The notes under the pieces are model-generated. The model was given only the letters and a program-made list of their open reading frames with translations. It made no database searches and was not told where the DNA came from. Positions 47,906 through 62,079 of a stretch of 64,000 bases of DNA are shown piece after piece (within the stretch, counting starts at the first letter, position 1; each line of letters opens with the position of its first letter). Both the position numbers and the translations under genes were made by a program. Source of the stretch: Serilophus lunatus (taxonomy: Eukaryota > Chordata > Aves > Passeriformes > Eurylaimidae); contig VXBA01004877.1 in assembly GCA_013399895.1 (NCBI GenBank), positions 926,675 to 990,674 on the forward strand. Reading direction: 5' to 3'.

Positions 47906-49395
47906 AAAAGGAAAAGTATTGATGTTGTTGCTAATCTTCTCGATTTAATAACACATCTTGTTTAGATGGAAAAATGAGCAAGGTTGAAAATTAGAGATGA
48001 AGGCTGAATGATAGTCTCCTAATCTCAGAGAATTGTACTGGCTGAGACACTCCATGTGTCTGACTTCTCTTTTGTTTTTGTTTTTGTTTTTCTTTGTGAA
48101 CCAAACATGCCTTGATCTTCTACAATCTGAAAGACAAAATAAGTAGCAGTATAGCTTAAAACATTTGATTACTACTAATTTTGTTATAATATCTAGACAG
48201 TGGTTAACAGCTTGAGCTGTAATTATGATCCTGTTAAATTCACTCTGTGATGAAGAAAACAACCAAATCTCATGCAGCTTGTATACACAGAGACACACAG
48301 GATGAATAAAAGCAAAATTAACTAAAAGCATATGTTTTATGATTAGTTATACTCCATTTAAACTCCCAAGTCAAACTCCTAATTCAGAGTTTAAAATTCC
48401 TTCGTCTTATTCTGTGATCCTGTTGAATTTACTTTGTAAGTGAAGTAAATGGGATGGAATAAAAGCTGCTTTTACCATGTCCTGAAACTTTTCCTATGTG
48501 AGCTGCAGAATATATGCGGTGTGCTAGAAATTCTGAATTTTCGTTTTGTTCTTGAACATAAGGTATGTTTTATACTGCCATGGCTTATTTCTGGAAGGAA
48601 AAAGGAATAAACTGTTCAGACATAAAGAACTTTTGCATAGGGGAAAAGAAACATCTGCATAGTGGCTACATGCATATAGTAAGTAAAGAAAAAGCACATC
48701 GCCATCACTGCCACAGTTTTATCAGTGCATCTGCTGGGTCTTTATGATGGTGACCTGTTGCAACAATTTCCTCAGCACTGGTTTCTCTACAGACCATAGC
48801 CTGTATTGGGCTTTTTTTCTTTGTTACTTTCTGTAGCCAAAGTGCTTTGTCCTTTGGTTTCACCGACATGTCTGTCCTGCCAGACAGAAACTCTGCTCCT
48901 TCTGTAGAGGCTACCAAACAGCTGTCAGACACTTTGCTTCTGCAAGTATCTCAAGCTGCTTGTTTCTATCAGGAGACAGGTGCATTGCCAGGTGTGGATT
49001 CCTGGCACGGCAGGAGAATACCAGTACCAGTCCAAGAAACTGTATTTGGGTGGCTTCTTTTTTGATATACCAAAAAGGAGCAGAGATATTTTCTATTTAA
49101 TATAGCACTGGATTGAGTCTTGGGAGACATGCATGTGCTTCCTACCATGCCATTTACCTTCTAGTTCTTCAGAATTTGTGTAGTTCTTCCTTTCCTCTCT
49201 ATGATGATCATACACATATTTGTGAAGAACTTGAGCTGTCCCACTGAAAAGTGCAATAGAAAGTGTTTTCATCATTACTTGTTATTATTAATGCAGAAGC
49301 ATGGGCTTGAGCTAAGCATGAGCTGATGAGTAGCATCACTGTCCCTAAGCAGAAATGCCCAGGACCTGAGACTGACTTCTTTGTTTCCTCACGTA

Positions 49396-49396
49396 N
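49396..49396. other. ambiguous base N
   Basis: A single N in 'cacgtangggg'. It is an unresolved base call rather than a scaffold gap, which would normally be longer. Confidence 0.95.
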
Positions 49397-52300
49397 GGGG
49401 AAGAGAACAATTCCTTCGACACACTGAGTGATACAGAAGCAATGCCACATGCCTGCTAGTGAAGCTGCACCTCTCTAGTATTCAGATGAGTGCTCTCTGC
49501 TTTGTTCATGCAGATGCTCCATACATTAATTAACTGATATCAGATACTAGTTGCTTTTAGCAGCTTGTATTTGAATAGACACTTGGTGGCACACTTTCTC
49601 TGAAGAGTGTTGTGGGAATGCGTAGCTGTTTTGCTGAACGACCTTTTTGTTATTTTCCCTTGTCCTTGACATGGTATGTTTTATACATGCTGTCAGCCTT
49701 GTCTTCTGGTTTTGCAGCTTACCTGGAGAGGATGAGAAGATGCTTTTATGAAACAAATGAACAAAATGCTTCCTCTCAGATCTCTCTCCAGTTCCCTAGA
49801 AAGACAAGAATAATGACAGCTACTATTTTCTGCAAATTTTGATGAACATCTCTGTGGTCTAAGCTCAGCTCAATTTCACTCTGTTCTGGAGGTGCTGGAT
49901 ACACAAAGTCCTTCTCTCTCTGACAGACTTCCTGGGCATCCTCTCCCGCTCCTGCATTGCTATTTTCTACGGGGCAAAATAGTATTCAGTGCACACATAT
50001 ATTCGACAAAACACCAACAGCTTTTGTATTAGCTAGTGCTGGTGATATATATATTTCTATCACACTCACATATAAGGAAGATTCTCACTGTTAAAAAACC
50101 AAACAAACCAGTATTTGTACAAGAAGATAAGTGCTTTATGATTTTTCCTCATATGAGTATTCATGGCTCGTGAGTGGTATTTACCCTGCTGCCTTTGTTA
50201 TACAAATACTTAATACTGTTGTTGCTTCTAGCAGAGTTCAGTGGTGTGAGCTGGCTAATACCAGTATCATCTCTGTGTAAATATACATTAATGAGTCATT
50301 GTAAGAAAAATGGTGTGTACATTGCCCTGAGATTTTACGATTTTACATGGCGTACTGTTGCCTTCCTGTTCTGGTCGAAAATGTTTGTTGAAATGTGGAA
50401 AAAGTATGGGCAGTACACAGTGTCTGTTGAAGTTTCATTTCTGATCATTTTTCTCCATGCTGCTTCTGGCAGCTGGTACTTCAGCAATGCAATGAACTGC
50501 CCAGGACTAGGCATGAATTCTGCTAATGAACCAGCAGTAAGGAAAAATCTGTCAAAATCCACTGCCATTAAGGCACAAATGTAAAGAAACAGCTGCGGTG
50601 TCAAGTCTTTCATATCTTTAGCCATGGACAAGGACTGAGGGAGAGTGGGAAAGAACAGCAGGACAATAGTATGTTACTTGTCAAAGGTGCCTGTTGTATC
50701 ATGATGAACTGGTAACTGGTTCTTTGGTGCTTTATCTGCAGTTCCCCCAGCCCTGCAAGTAATACTTTATTTAACAGGATAGTGGTCCAAAGCTGTCTTT
50801 TCTTATCTGCTCAGTATCCTTACTCAGTGTATTACAGCATTTGCTGCTCTGCAAAGCTCTGAGGACTTCTGTGAGAAGGAAAAGAAACACCAGATTCAGT
50901 TCCCAAATGCTCTAAAGCTCCATTTAAGACCAGAGAGTGAGTTCAGCCTTCCCGTGATTCACATGGGAAGGTTTCAGATGATATAATAGTGTCTTTTTCA
51001 TCCTTTACAATCCTCTGGTTCAGGTCTGTTAGCCATTTCGGCAGTGTCCCTCTGAGGGAACACTAGCGATGCTGCTGCTGCTGACTCAAAAGGCTCCACT
51101 TCCTTGACACATCACAGCAACTGCAAAGAAAACCTTTCTCCATGTGAGCCATGCTGCAGCTCAGCCTGGTTCTTGTTATGTTCCTCTCTCATACCCCTAT
51201 ACTTCTGCATAGAAGGAGTACCCACCCAACTGGGGTCGCGTCTGCTGCTAACAATCTGCTGACATACTAGATAATTTATATGGGTTTCTTCACTGCTGCT
51301 AAGGGCAAAAAATTCCCATAGATACAGCTTTTGGGGTTTTTTTTTGTTTGTTATTGGTTTTGGTTTGTTGTTTTTTTTTTTTAACCAGATGCTGGTCAAG
51401 CTGCAAAAGCAGGGAAAGTTCCTGAAGTATTGTGTGTTTAGGTTATTAATTCTGCCTGGCCTGCTCCCCAGAAGTGTAGGGTATGGAACAATGGGGAAGT
51501 AACAGTCAGGACTTTTCCCCTTGGCCTATCCAACACATCTTTTTTTGATTGCTTCTTTCTACACTTACCTGACATGGATGCTGTGCAATTTTCTTTCAGT
51601 ATATCTTTTAAATGAAAGAAGTCTGATCTAATGAATCACCTGCAGAATCTTCATCTTCAACACTGAACACATGGGCAGTTTGCAGGACATCTTAATGTCT
51701 CTCATGGGGTTTTTGACCACAAAGCTCTGTCTTTATATAACACGTACAGATAATGTTTTGTTATTGTGACATTACCATGAGGGAACTAAGGTTGCTGCCT
51801 GTTTCTTAAAACTGGCTTCCTTAAGGAAACAAGGCTGAAACTATTTTGTCTGTCTATCTCACCCCTTCTCCAACAAAACTTCTGAAAACTTGGGAAATTT
51901 CAATTTAATTTGAAAATAAGGACAAGATGTCAATGATATTCAATGCATACTTGGTTTGTCACCATAGACAGACTAATATAGGAGACAGGAATTCTCTTTA
52001 TACTTCCATTCATGGAAGAATTACATCATGGCTACATTCTCTTTCTTATTGAATAATTATTGACATAACAAACTTTATCCCAACATATACATTCATGAGT
52101 GACCAATGTTCATAGATTCTACTATTTTATCAAAATATTTCTGCATGTCCACTCCAATACATGCAGCTGAGAAATTGTACCTAAATTTGCACATATTGCC
52201 TGCTCCTCTGTGTCATAGAGCAACAGCCTGGTCCTCAGCAAACCCAGTATGAGGTAGATGCACTGGTATACTTGATCCTCGAGCCTAGGAAGTGGTCTGG

Positions 52301-52400
52301 TTTTCCAACACACAGAGTTTCGTGACTTCTGATATATTCTTCCTTGCTTTGATTACAAAGATTTCATTTGTTATAAGCTTCTGTTAAAAAAAAAAAAAAA

Positions 52401-52401
52401 N
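52401..52401. other. ambiguous base N at end of A homopolymer
   Basis: A single N follows a 15-base A run, so the true homopolymer length is uncertain. Confidence 0.95.
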
Positions 52402-55400
52402 ATTTCAATTATACCAGAGTGGGGGAAATTCATTTTAGCTGTGTTGCCTGTGCTGCCATCTCATACGTAATAGTTTAAACCTCTTCCAGGCCCTGGCATG
52501 TGGATGGATAAACAAGCTTGTTAGGAGCTTCATTGTGAGTCTTCAAAAAGGACCTCACCTAGACATGTCTAAAGTTATTTGGTATCAGCATGGCATGTTA
52601 ATATAAAGTCTGCTGAACAGATAGTAAATCTGGTTTCTGTCTTTCTTCTTAAGAAGGGAACCCAGCTTTTGTTCCAGTTTTTGTAAAATCTGGGTTCCAT
52701 ATGCAGAGCCAGCTATGAAGTCTTTCCTTTCACAGGAAAAGTCTGCACCAGTGTCCTCAAAGTTTCATCAGCTCTGTTATGTCTCTCATGTCCCTTCCTT
52801 CCCCCCAGGAGATTCAAAGTACCAGTGCTTTGGTCAGGCCTGCCTCTTCTTTACTAGAGACAGATGATGGTAAGTAGGTTTCATATCCTCACTACCTGTT
52901 AATAAACAGAGGATAAAAACAATGAGCACGTTGAAGGACCAAGGTGAAGAGCCTAGCAAGGAATCACAGCTTCTGGTGTCAGTTGTATGAGTCAACTAAG
53001 ATTTGACCAGGTTATGAGCAGCCTAATTCATTCTTGGTTTGTCTGCAAAAGAGTTTGTTGCAATCCTTCTCCCTTGATTAATGTCTATAAGGGGAGGTTA
53101 TTTTAAGATACCAAGAACTAACATGCATGGCATGTTTCCTGTGGATAACTAAGCTAAGCCCACCAGTAACTCTGGGAGTTAGCAAAACTCCATCTAAACA
53201 GTGGTTTAAGAATATATAACAGTGACATACCACAGGAAGAACACTGCAAAATGATCACTGTTTATTAACTCCTGCAGATCTGGGCCCGAACACGATGATA
53301 TTTCAACTTTACCTTGATGCTTATGTGCTCTGAGTGAGAGCTGGCATTTCACAGAAGAAATTACTTTTCTTTAAAATAAACCTAAAAGTAAAATGAGAAC
53401 CAAAGTAAGTTACAGATGTCAAGGACTGTAGGCTGCCAGTGATGACATGAGATAGCATTCAGATAACTTATACAGTGAGGAAATAAACTGAAAATTCTTT
53501 TGTTGAAAAAAAGACGGGAAAGAGAAAAGATGGTTTTCTAAAAGGCTAGCACTTCCTGTCTTTCTCTGAATGTACAATCTCCCTTATCTACCTCTGTAGC
53601 CTGTGCAGCTCTCACTTACGTGCTTCAGATACACTCAAAAGTTTTGGTTCTCAGTTTTCTGTGTAAGCCCTCTTGTTCCTGTAGCCGTTGGTTCTCCAGG
53701 CTTCAACATGATGCAGCTTTAAGAACACATGCTTGAGTTAACAGAAGAAAAACAGGGTAAGTGACATGGCTACATTAGAAATCCCACTCTGTTCAGTGGC
53801 TGTGTCTCCTCCCCCACCATCACTACTATCTACACCACTCTTGGTGGCACAAATGCATGCTGCTCCTGTAATTCCACCATCAGCACCATGTAAAGCACAA
53901 CAAGACACAAATTTTCAGGCAAAAGAGCATAGTCTAGAAATAGACAATAAAATACCAAGGATAATATGTTATTCAAAGCTGTATATACTCGGTTTTTAGC
54001 GGAGAAGACCAGCAAAGTGATGGTGACCGTTGTGTTGTATTTGTGTTGTCTGTACCCATTCAGTTCTCCAGTGCTCAGGTCACACATTAGAGAGGGATCA
54101 GTCACTGTAGATTAGCAGATGTCATCCATTTTAGTGACAGCAGAACTAAGTAATACTCCTTTTTCTGCAGCAGTCGGTAGTTTCTCTAAAGACATTTCCA
54201 AATTCAATTGTTGTTGGATTAATTCCTCTTCTCTTATATCATACTGCAGACTGGACAGCTGCCTCAGCTGGTGTCTGAATCTTCAATAGAGAAGAGGTCA
54301 GCAAAACTATTTTTCAACATTTAGCAGAAATCTACTGAAACTGTCAATTTTAGAAAGCTGATGGCAAGTTGTTTGACAGATGCCAAGTGGTAAAAGCCCA
54401 AATATACTATTGGGAATGTTTATTTGTGGGCATAATCTCCCCTGTCAAACTGAAGAAAAGAATACCATGCAGGTTGCAAATATTAAGTGACAGATTTCAT
54501 ATAGTCTTTCTTTCGCTGAAAACATGAGTGCATGTTAAACATAGAATTGCTCTTCCCAATCCCCAGGAACACGTCAGTGCAAAAGGCATGCAACCCTTTG
54601 AAACTGAACTGAGAAAATGAAGGGTTCAAGTATTGGTTGCTTAGCTAAAATATTTAAAAACCACTCTGAAATCTGACCTAATTGAATATGATAGTGTCAT
54701 CAGCCGTTAGTGAGTAGTAATGTCAACTTTAAGAACAGACTATCTTCTTCTTTGTGAAAGCTCAGACAGAGTCTATGAATCAATCCCAAATGCCCTGTTT
54801 TATAAGCAGTACTAACACCATTGTTTTATATGGTGCTTTTCATCAGCAGACTCCAAAGCCTTTTCTGCAGCAGGTTGGTATTTTTGTGCTTGGTTTTGGG
54901 CAAACCAAAGCAGGAATATAGAGTAGTTGTAATTTTGGGCAAGAGTCTAGGACCGGTAAATTCTGATCTTGTGTTCTGGTTATCACATTGTACTGATCAA
55001 GAGCAAATATGGCATTGTGAAGGAAGGGTGGAGGCATCACATGAAGGGCAAAGCTGTCATTACAGCTGTAAAAGGTTAGCTATGCTTAAGCCATTCTTTC
55101 TTCCTAGCAAGTATTTCCATCCCTGGGACTTAGCATTAAATTTTCTCTCTCTCTCTAACCTTTAGTCTTAGTTTTCTTTCCAATACCTAGTGTCAGATAT
55201 GTCTGTTTATTTTGTCAGAATTAGTCTTGTGTTTCCCTGTTTGATATAAAACCCCTGTTTGAAAGTACTTACTAAATTATGTCCAAGCTTTCCCCCTCTC
55301 ACCTCTGCCACAGCCTACTGTATACTGTTATCTTTCTTTTATGGTGGCAGCCTTGGTTTTACTGTTTGCTTAGTAAAGCCATATAATTTATTCTAGTAGG

Positions 55401-56392
55401 CTTAAGGGAACTTTCTTTTCAATTCTCATTTACTCCAGGCCTTTTTAGGCAATCCATGCTAAGCACAGTTAATTGTTTTAGTATTTTGTACACTATATAA
55501 AGGTAAATATCACTTTCTACATGATCACTTACATCCAAGTGTTTCAAACCTGAGAGACAAGGTTTTTGTTGGCATTGGCACTCATAGCATTCCTGGTGCT
55601 AGAAGGAAAAAATTATTAAAACATTATTTCTTGTACTGTATTTTGGCAGCTGTCTTTGAAATTGAAAGATACATGACAAGGTTCTGTGCTCCACACTTGC
55701 TCAAGAGTTTCTGTAACAGAAAGAGGAACATAGATGTAGGTGTATGAGAAGAGGCCATGCCATGGACTTTTAAAGAGAACTCACTCATTTCAGCTTGTAT
55801 GGGACCGAAGCTCTTAATCAAATCCTCAATTTGCCAAAAAGTGACAATGTAGAATATGCTTTTTAACTTGAAATGTGTTATTTTAACCTGTTTTAAATAA
55901 TAATTTTCATTATTGGAAAAATGTTTCACTTAATGAAAGAGACTTTTTATTTGACCAATATTTATTTTTACTTTGAATTCCATGTACAGATGGAGTTAGA
56001 GCCTACAGCTTCAGGCTGATTTTCATCAATTCCTTCATCAAAGAAAGTTCTTTTAAAGAGAAAAAGACAAAATGTTTAACCCTAAATTTAAGAGGCTACC
56101 ATAGAGGTAAAGTAATTTGCTATAAGCTCAGATCTTAGCAGTGGCTAGAGGTGAAGACAAGCAAACTGATCAACTACTAGTGCACACAGGCCCGCCCTGA
56201 CTACTAATCTTCAAGTATCTTGTAGTGGGGTTCAGCTATATTAGGTAACTGTGGACTTGCAGAAAGGCCAAATCCTGCTCTGAAGCCCTTGCAGTATTGT
56301 TGCAGTCAGGGCCAGAGAAGTCATGAATGGAGGGGTAGTATGGGAACTGTCTTCCTCTGCTGATGGTCACCTTCCACAAGAGGAATCTCTTC

Positions 56393-57303
56393 TGACTGAC
56401 AGTCGCTAGTGGGGTTCCCCAAGGCTCAGTATTGGGGCCGGTCCTGTTTAATATCTTTATTGATGATCTGGACGAGGGGCTTGTGCACACCCTCAGCAAG
56501 TCTGGGGATGAAACTAAGTTGGGCAGGAATGCTGATCTGCTGGAGACAGAGAAGATTCTTCAGAGGCATCTAGACAGTCTAGATCAATGGTCCAAGGCCA
56601 ACAGTGTGAGGTTCAGTGAGATGAATTGCCAGGTCCTGCCCTTGGGTCACAACAACCCCAGGCAGCACGACAGGCTGTGGACAGAGTGGTTGGAAAGCAT
56701 CCCAGCGGGAAAGGACTTGAGGACGCTGGTTAACAGCTGCACATGAGCCAGCAGTGTGCCCAGTTATCCTGCCTTGTATCAGCAATAGTGTGATCATCAG
56801 GAACAGGGCAGTGATTGTTCCTCTGTACGTGGCACTGGTGAGGCCACACCTCAAGTACTACGTCCAGTTTTGGGCCCTTCACTACAAGAAAGACATCAAG
56901 GTGCTGGAGCGAGTTCAGCAAAGGACAACAGAGCTGTCATATGAGGAGAAGAGGAGACTCAGGGGATACCTTATTGCTCTCTACAACTGAAAAGAGGTTG
57001 TAGCAAGGTGGGGATCAGTTTCTTCTCCCAGATAACTAGTGACAGGATGAGAGGACACAGTCTCAAGCTGTGCCAGGGGAGGTTCAGTTTGGACACGAGG
57101 AAGAATTTCTTCACAGGAAGGGTTGTCAAGCATTGGAACAACCTGCCCAGGGAGGTAGTGGAGTTACCATCCCTAAAAACGTTCAAGAGACAACAGGATG
57201 TGGCACTTAGTCCTATGCTTCAGTTGACAAGGTGCTAATCAGTCAAAGGTTGGACTCAATGACCTTGGGGATCTTCTGCAACCTAAAAGATTCTATGATT
57301 CTT
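56393..57303 (+). mobile_element. CR1 LINE, 5'-truncated copy 2 (RT end, ORF2 C-terminus, 3' UTR)
   Basis: Begins inside the reverse-transcriptase domain: SGVPQGSVLGPVLFNIFIDDL is encoded from about 56408. The catalytic box, FADDTKL in functional CR1, reads SGDETKL here (56501-56518), so the second catalytic Asp is Glu. The frame continues through LDQWSKANSVRF and QVLPLGHNNP. It breaks near 56747 and resumes in another frame (RPHLKYYVQFWA, KVLERVQQRT). After a stop at 56990 it resumes again from about 57008, with RKNFFTGRVVKHWNNLPREV. The end is 'ggttggactcaatgaccttg' and 'gattctatgattct', the classic bird CR1 3' octamer tail. At least two frameshifts, a stop and a damaged catalytic site show it is dead. 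Confidence 0.95.
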
Positions 57304-60300
57304 TAAATATTTAACCATCCATTACTTTGCTAATGCTGGATCAAAAGAGCAAACTGGAATGCAAATGTAGTTCAGTCTTTGTGTAACAAAGAATCATCTA
57401 AAAAAAAAGCCCAGGAAAGATGATTTCTGTGCATGATAGGTAGTAAATGTTGTCTCTTTTTTGGTGGAAAGGAGCTGTTCTCATACCTTTTACTTCCCAT
57501 TGTTTTATGCCTAAGATATCCAATGTTCATGATTTATACTAATTTATAAACTATAGCTATGATTGTATTTCTTGGTTATTTACTCAACACTAACAGCAAG
57601 GTATTGTTCTATTAATGGAGTTCCATTTGTGTTTCATACTAACAGCAGTCACAATTCTGTCAAATATTGTAAACCTTTCCCATATCTCAGAAAACGCAGC
57701 CCAACTTTGTATCCTGCAAGAAAGCTTGAAGCTCACATGTTATTTACACTTGTTTAGCTGTATTTTAAACTACTGAATTTGAGCACTACAAGACCATAAA
57801 TAATCTTCATCAGTAAATACTACACACTCGTTTACATAAAACATAAATCATTATAATCTCATGTCTATCATAGGGCAATGTTATTTTCTATGTCACCCAG
57901 AAGCCTAATTGATTTGTATTTTCATTGCTACAATCATTATTGCTAAAGGCTTTGAGATCAACCATGAATACTGTATTATGGTCAACAACAAGTTAAGCTC
58001 TAAAACCATCCTAAAAATCCCTGGTACAGTTCGACTGAAATATTGGTTCAAACTCTCCTCTGATCCATGCTAAATGAACTGTTAACTTTAAGGGGGCCAG
58101 AATTTCACTTCTGATTGTCTGAAAGCTGATGGCAACCTACTTGGCTTGTAGCCACATTTTATGGTGCAATTTCCAGGTTGATTGGTTTCCTCACTTTGAT
58201 ATAACTAATGGAAGCAAGCTGGCTTCTCCTGCAAACCCATGTGGGCAGAGCAGGAAGTGCTTACCTCGTAGAGTTGTCTTCATGCTGCTGAAATGAAAAC
58301 CCTTTCCATGTCAGCCTTCCAGCAAAGTGTATGCTGGGAATTACACAAACTTGTGAACAGTTTTCCCCCAATGTTATTTACGACCCCATTATTTCAAATA
58401 AGCTTAGTTTCCCTCTGCAAGCTTAGCTGTTGCCAGATAAATCAGTAGTATGTTATGGGTACTGAAATATGTTTTCCAAGCCCTAATCCTGAATGCTTTC
58501 AAAATTGCAGGCTAAAAAAAAAAAATAATATTTTTTATGCCAGAACACCCCCAATCCTGTTCCCCATACTGTTAAAATAAGCAAAACCTATGACTTTCAC
58601 CATTCCACAGTGTGGGAATGCTCCTCCTTCTATCCTTACAGTGTGGAAATAAGCCAAAAATATCTGGCAGGCCCCATTTGTGGTGCTTGATGGGTCCGGC
58701 AGCACAGCCCTATCTGCACCCACTGGTTTCTGTGATCATGGCTGTAAGGCTTCAGGAAGCAGAAGGTTGCTAAAGGAGCACTTCAGTGACAGCAGTCCTG
58801 CTCCCAGACCATATCACATGCTCTGTTATAAGCTGCTCTGCATGATCTTGGAGAGTTGTAAATCACAACACTTCTCACTTTTTGAGCTCACTGGGCCAAA
58901 AGTGAAATCTTCTTTGTCCTCTGTTCACATTATTACTCCTGGTTTCCTAACTTTTTCTTTACTTTTTTTTTTTAACTACCATTTTTATTTACATATACTA
59001 GGAGAGACAGACACAAATTGTAAATACATCACCAAGTGAAAATGGAAAAGCACAGCTACTGAAGTTTTTGGAAAATGGCTGATAGCGTTTTTTTAATGCT
59101 TTCTACTGCTGGCCCTCAAAGCAAAACTCGTCTTTACTCGTTGTTTTTGGGTGTATTCTACTGCTGTATGTTCACAGAGGGAAAATATGCAGAGGTCAGC
59201 AGTTTTAAAGGCACTCTCTAATTTTAGGTTCTTAGCTTTAGATATTTTGGGACAAAACTTTGGACACAACAAAAGAAGTGTCAAGGAACTATAAATCTAG
59301 ATGAAGTAAGTAACACCCAAGACATCTCGAATTGGATACCCAAAACCAGACTCTTCTATTTTAGAGGAAAAATAAGAAAGTTTTAACATTTGCCGGAAAA
59401 CATTTTTTCTTAGTTCTTGAGGTTTCTATCCTTCCCAGCACTTCCCGCTATTCCTATTTTCATATCGCCTTTACAGGCAACTCTGAAATTCTCCTACCAA
59501 AGGCCTGAAAAATTCCAGGGGGAAATTTGCCCTTCCTCATAATGTGCATTCGATTATCTGGAGTGCTGTCTAAAGTCTGATTATTTTTTTTTAAACCAAA
59601 ACTTGCCTCTTGAGAAATTTTTTATTTAGCTGAAATTGTTCTAAATACTTCTAGTTGGCAATTCATTGATTATTAGTATATCTTAAATAGGCAATTTTCA
59701 TAAAATTTTAATCAGCAAACAATGTATCTATTTCAATACTGGTTGCTTAAAAAAGCTCAAAAATGCTGATTTATTATGTTTTGTGAAAATTCAATATGAA
59801 ATATGGAAAAAGTCAAGGACACCTGAAAGAAAATAAAAATAAAACATGTTCACTTAAAATATCTGCCACAGAAACAAAAAAAAGGAAGAAATTCATGTTG
59901 TTTCAGGAGCTTGAGTGCATTTTCCAAGCAGTCCCACCACACGAACATGTCACACAGTAGCCAGATATTTTCTTCAACCAACAAACAATGGGAGGTACAG
60001 CTCTCCTGGAAACTGCAAGCCAAAAATTGCACATGGACCATTGTACCTGATCAAAGGAGAGGGAACCATCGTGATTTTTCAGTCTGCCAGGAACTGCATC
60101 TTGACTTGCATCATCAAGCTGAAAGTCGAGGATCTCAGTCCTATGTCTAGGACAGACAAATAGACAGGTATGCATATGCCTGTCAGGACATCTTAACTCA
60201 AGTGAGACTCCAAAAGTTGTGAATTAGAAGAGATCTTTCCAATGCTCCAGCAAATCACTTCCATATCACTGACACAATTTTTTTACATTTTTAAAATGAG

Positions 60301-61762
60301 AACTGAAATACTGAAGTCTTGTTTTCCACTAAAATTTTGCTGCAAAGCAGTGGTTTTTCCTTACAGTAAATCTTGTGCTGTGCCAGATTGTGGGTTGCTT
60401 GTATTGTTTCATGGAAAGCAACTAAGAAAAGCATCACTGGACAAGTTTAAAAGTATGGTACTGTGGATGTATGAGTAGACATGTACACACACACACACAC
60501 ATTTTTTCATGTTGAATAATATTGCCATCTGCTAAGTAAGCAAGTCATATTATATGGTTTTTAAAATTTTGAAGTGTTTTGAAATGCTTTATGAGTAAAC
60601 AAATTAAAAATTCTTTGCAGGTAAAGAAAACAGTCATACAAATCCTTTTGCAAGTCATTGAAATTTCATTCTCTCCAATGAAGTAGCCAGACAGAAAATT
60701 TTGTATTCCCTATTGTCCTTTCTAAGACCAGTGAAGGTCTTTTCTGCACCTAGGCACCCCTCCAACATGCCAGCCTTTCTGCTTAGTGCTGCCAGTTAAG
60801 GCATATTTCCTCTAACTCTGCAAGAGGTGGAAGGGCTCTTAAGGATTTTGGTTTGAAACTGAGCATAAAATGGTTGTACAAAAATAGAGCATTAAAGATG
60901 TGGCTTTTCGTAACACTTCTAAGTATTGATTTAAACCCCAAAATCCAAAGTTAGTACTTGGTCACTGCAAGCCTGGGGTGTGTTGCATAGGTCTTGATTG
61001 TTCTGGATGCTGAGGGAGATGACTCATTTTGCTTTAGTTTTCAATTAAATGATGCTGGGAAAGCAGAGCAAGATAAACTTCTGTGTCAATAATTTATACG
61101 AATACCTTTTTAAACACAAAACAAAACAAAAACCAGGCTCGTGATTTTTGGTACGTGTGACGTGAAAAGGGGCAGAGCTTCCCTCACTGAGTAGAATCAG
61201 GAAGGCCCTGCTGCCTCTGCCTACCCCATCTCGCCATGAGGAGCCCAGCCTTGCTCTCCACATCCCTCCGGTCCCGGGCAGACTCCTCTGGTCCTGTCCA
61301 CGTTATGCTGGCTGGTCGGCAGCCGTAGAACTTCATCTTCCCTGGAGTGTAACAGCCTTGCCCTCGCTGGAAAGAGGAAGCTGTCACCCCTCACACCCCC
61401 GCCCCGAGGCGGGCGGCTGCAAACCTCCCCTTTCATGACAAAGATTTTGTGATGTTGGAGTTAAAGGATCACGTCCGAAGTCATGTACTGCTTACTGGTA
61501 CTTCAAACTATAGCTGCAGAGGGCTAGGAATACAAGCCCTTAGTGAAAATTCCATCTGCTTTTAGTGGCGGTTTTAACCCCCCCAAAAACCATCAGTCTA
61601 TGGAATACTCAAACTCGGATATTTATTTTTAATAAAAATATAAAAATATCATCACTTTTCATTAAACATGAAATGTAGGTTTATATGGAAAACAGTGTAT
61701 TTTCTGCACATGAAGGGACGTTAAAATCTAATCGTATCCAGCTGACGTGCCCATGTGTGCAC
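57304..61762. other. non-coding block
   Basis: AT-rich unique sequence with an A-run at 58514-58525, T-run at about 58964-58973, (AC)n at 60485-60501, and rising GC from about 61140 (61200-61430 is GC-rich with scattered CpG). Open frames reach 119 codons without recognisable content. Confidence 0.6.
60485..60501. repeat. (AC)n microsatellite, 8.5 units
   Basis: An uninterrupted AC run after atgt. Confidence 0.9.
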
Positions 61763-61808
61763 GTGACCTAGATGATCTTTAAAGTCCCTCTCAACCCAAA
61801 CCACGCTG
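61763..61808 (+). mobile_element. CR1 LINE 3' tail scrap
   Basis: 'gacctagatgatctttaaag', 'tccctctcaacccaaacca' and 'cgctgt' match the bird CR1 tail of the 'ggactagatgatctttaaag' subfamily, different from the subfamily of the two large copies. Only about 45 bases remain. Confidence 0.7.
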
Positions 61809-62029
61809 TACACAGTACGGCACTTTGGAATAGGCGCTTGTACACCTATGGATGCGCTCACACTGGCGCCTTTGTAGCGAGTGTGTGTGCGCTCGTAAGC
61901 TTGCGCCAGAAACAGGTTTGGTACGCGGCTCTGGGTCAGGAGAGATGTGTTTAATGATCTTCCTGGCTGCGAAACCTCCTGCGTTCGCATCTGTCCATGT
62001 GTCCGTGTGTCTATGTTGAGCTATGCCCA
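61809..62029. other. CpG-containing flank of the island
   Basis: GC content rises. CTGGCGC (61863-61869) and GCGCCAG (61903-61909) form a 7-bp inverted repeat around a 33-base spacer that contains gtgtgtgtgcg. No gene was recognised. Confidence 0.5.
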
Positions 62030-62079
62030 GCTGTTCGCGCCCTCCGCGGACAAAGACGTTTCCCGTTCAGCAGCGCGGC

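Larger units (their letters stand above)
47906..56392. other. long non-coding block
   Basis: About 8.5 kb of AT-rich unique sequence. Seen: a (GTTTTT)n run at about 48070-48092, an N at 49396, poly-T near 51340-51382, an A-run ending in N at 52401, and no recognised transposon until the CR1 at 56393. Open frames reach 136 codons (plus, 50174-50584) without recognisable content. I see no gene. Confidence 0.6.

Noticed and set aside
56579..56854. 91-codon minus-strand frame
   Set aside because: Antisense shadow of the second CR1 copy.
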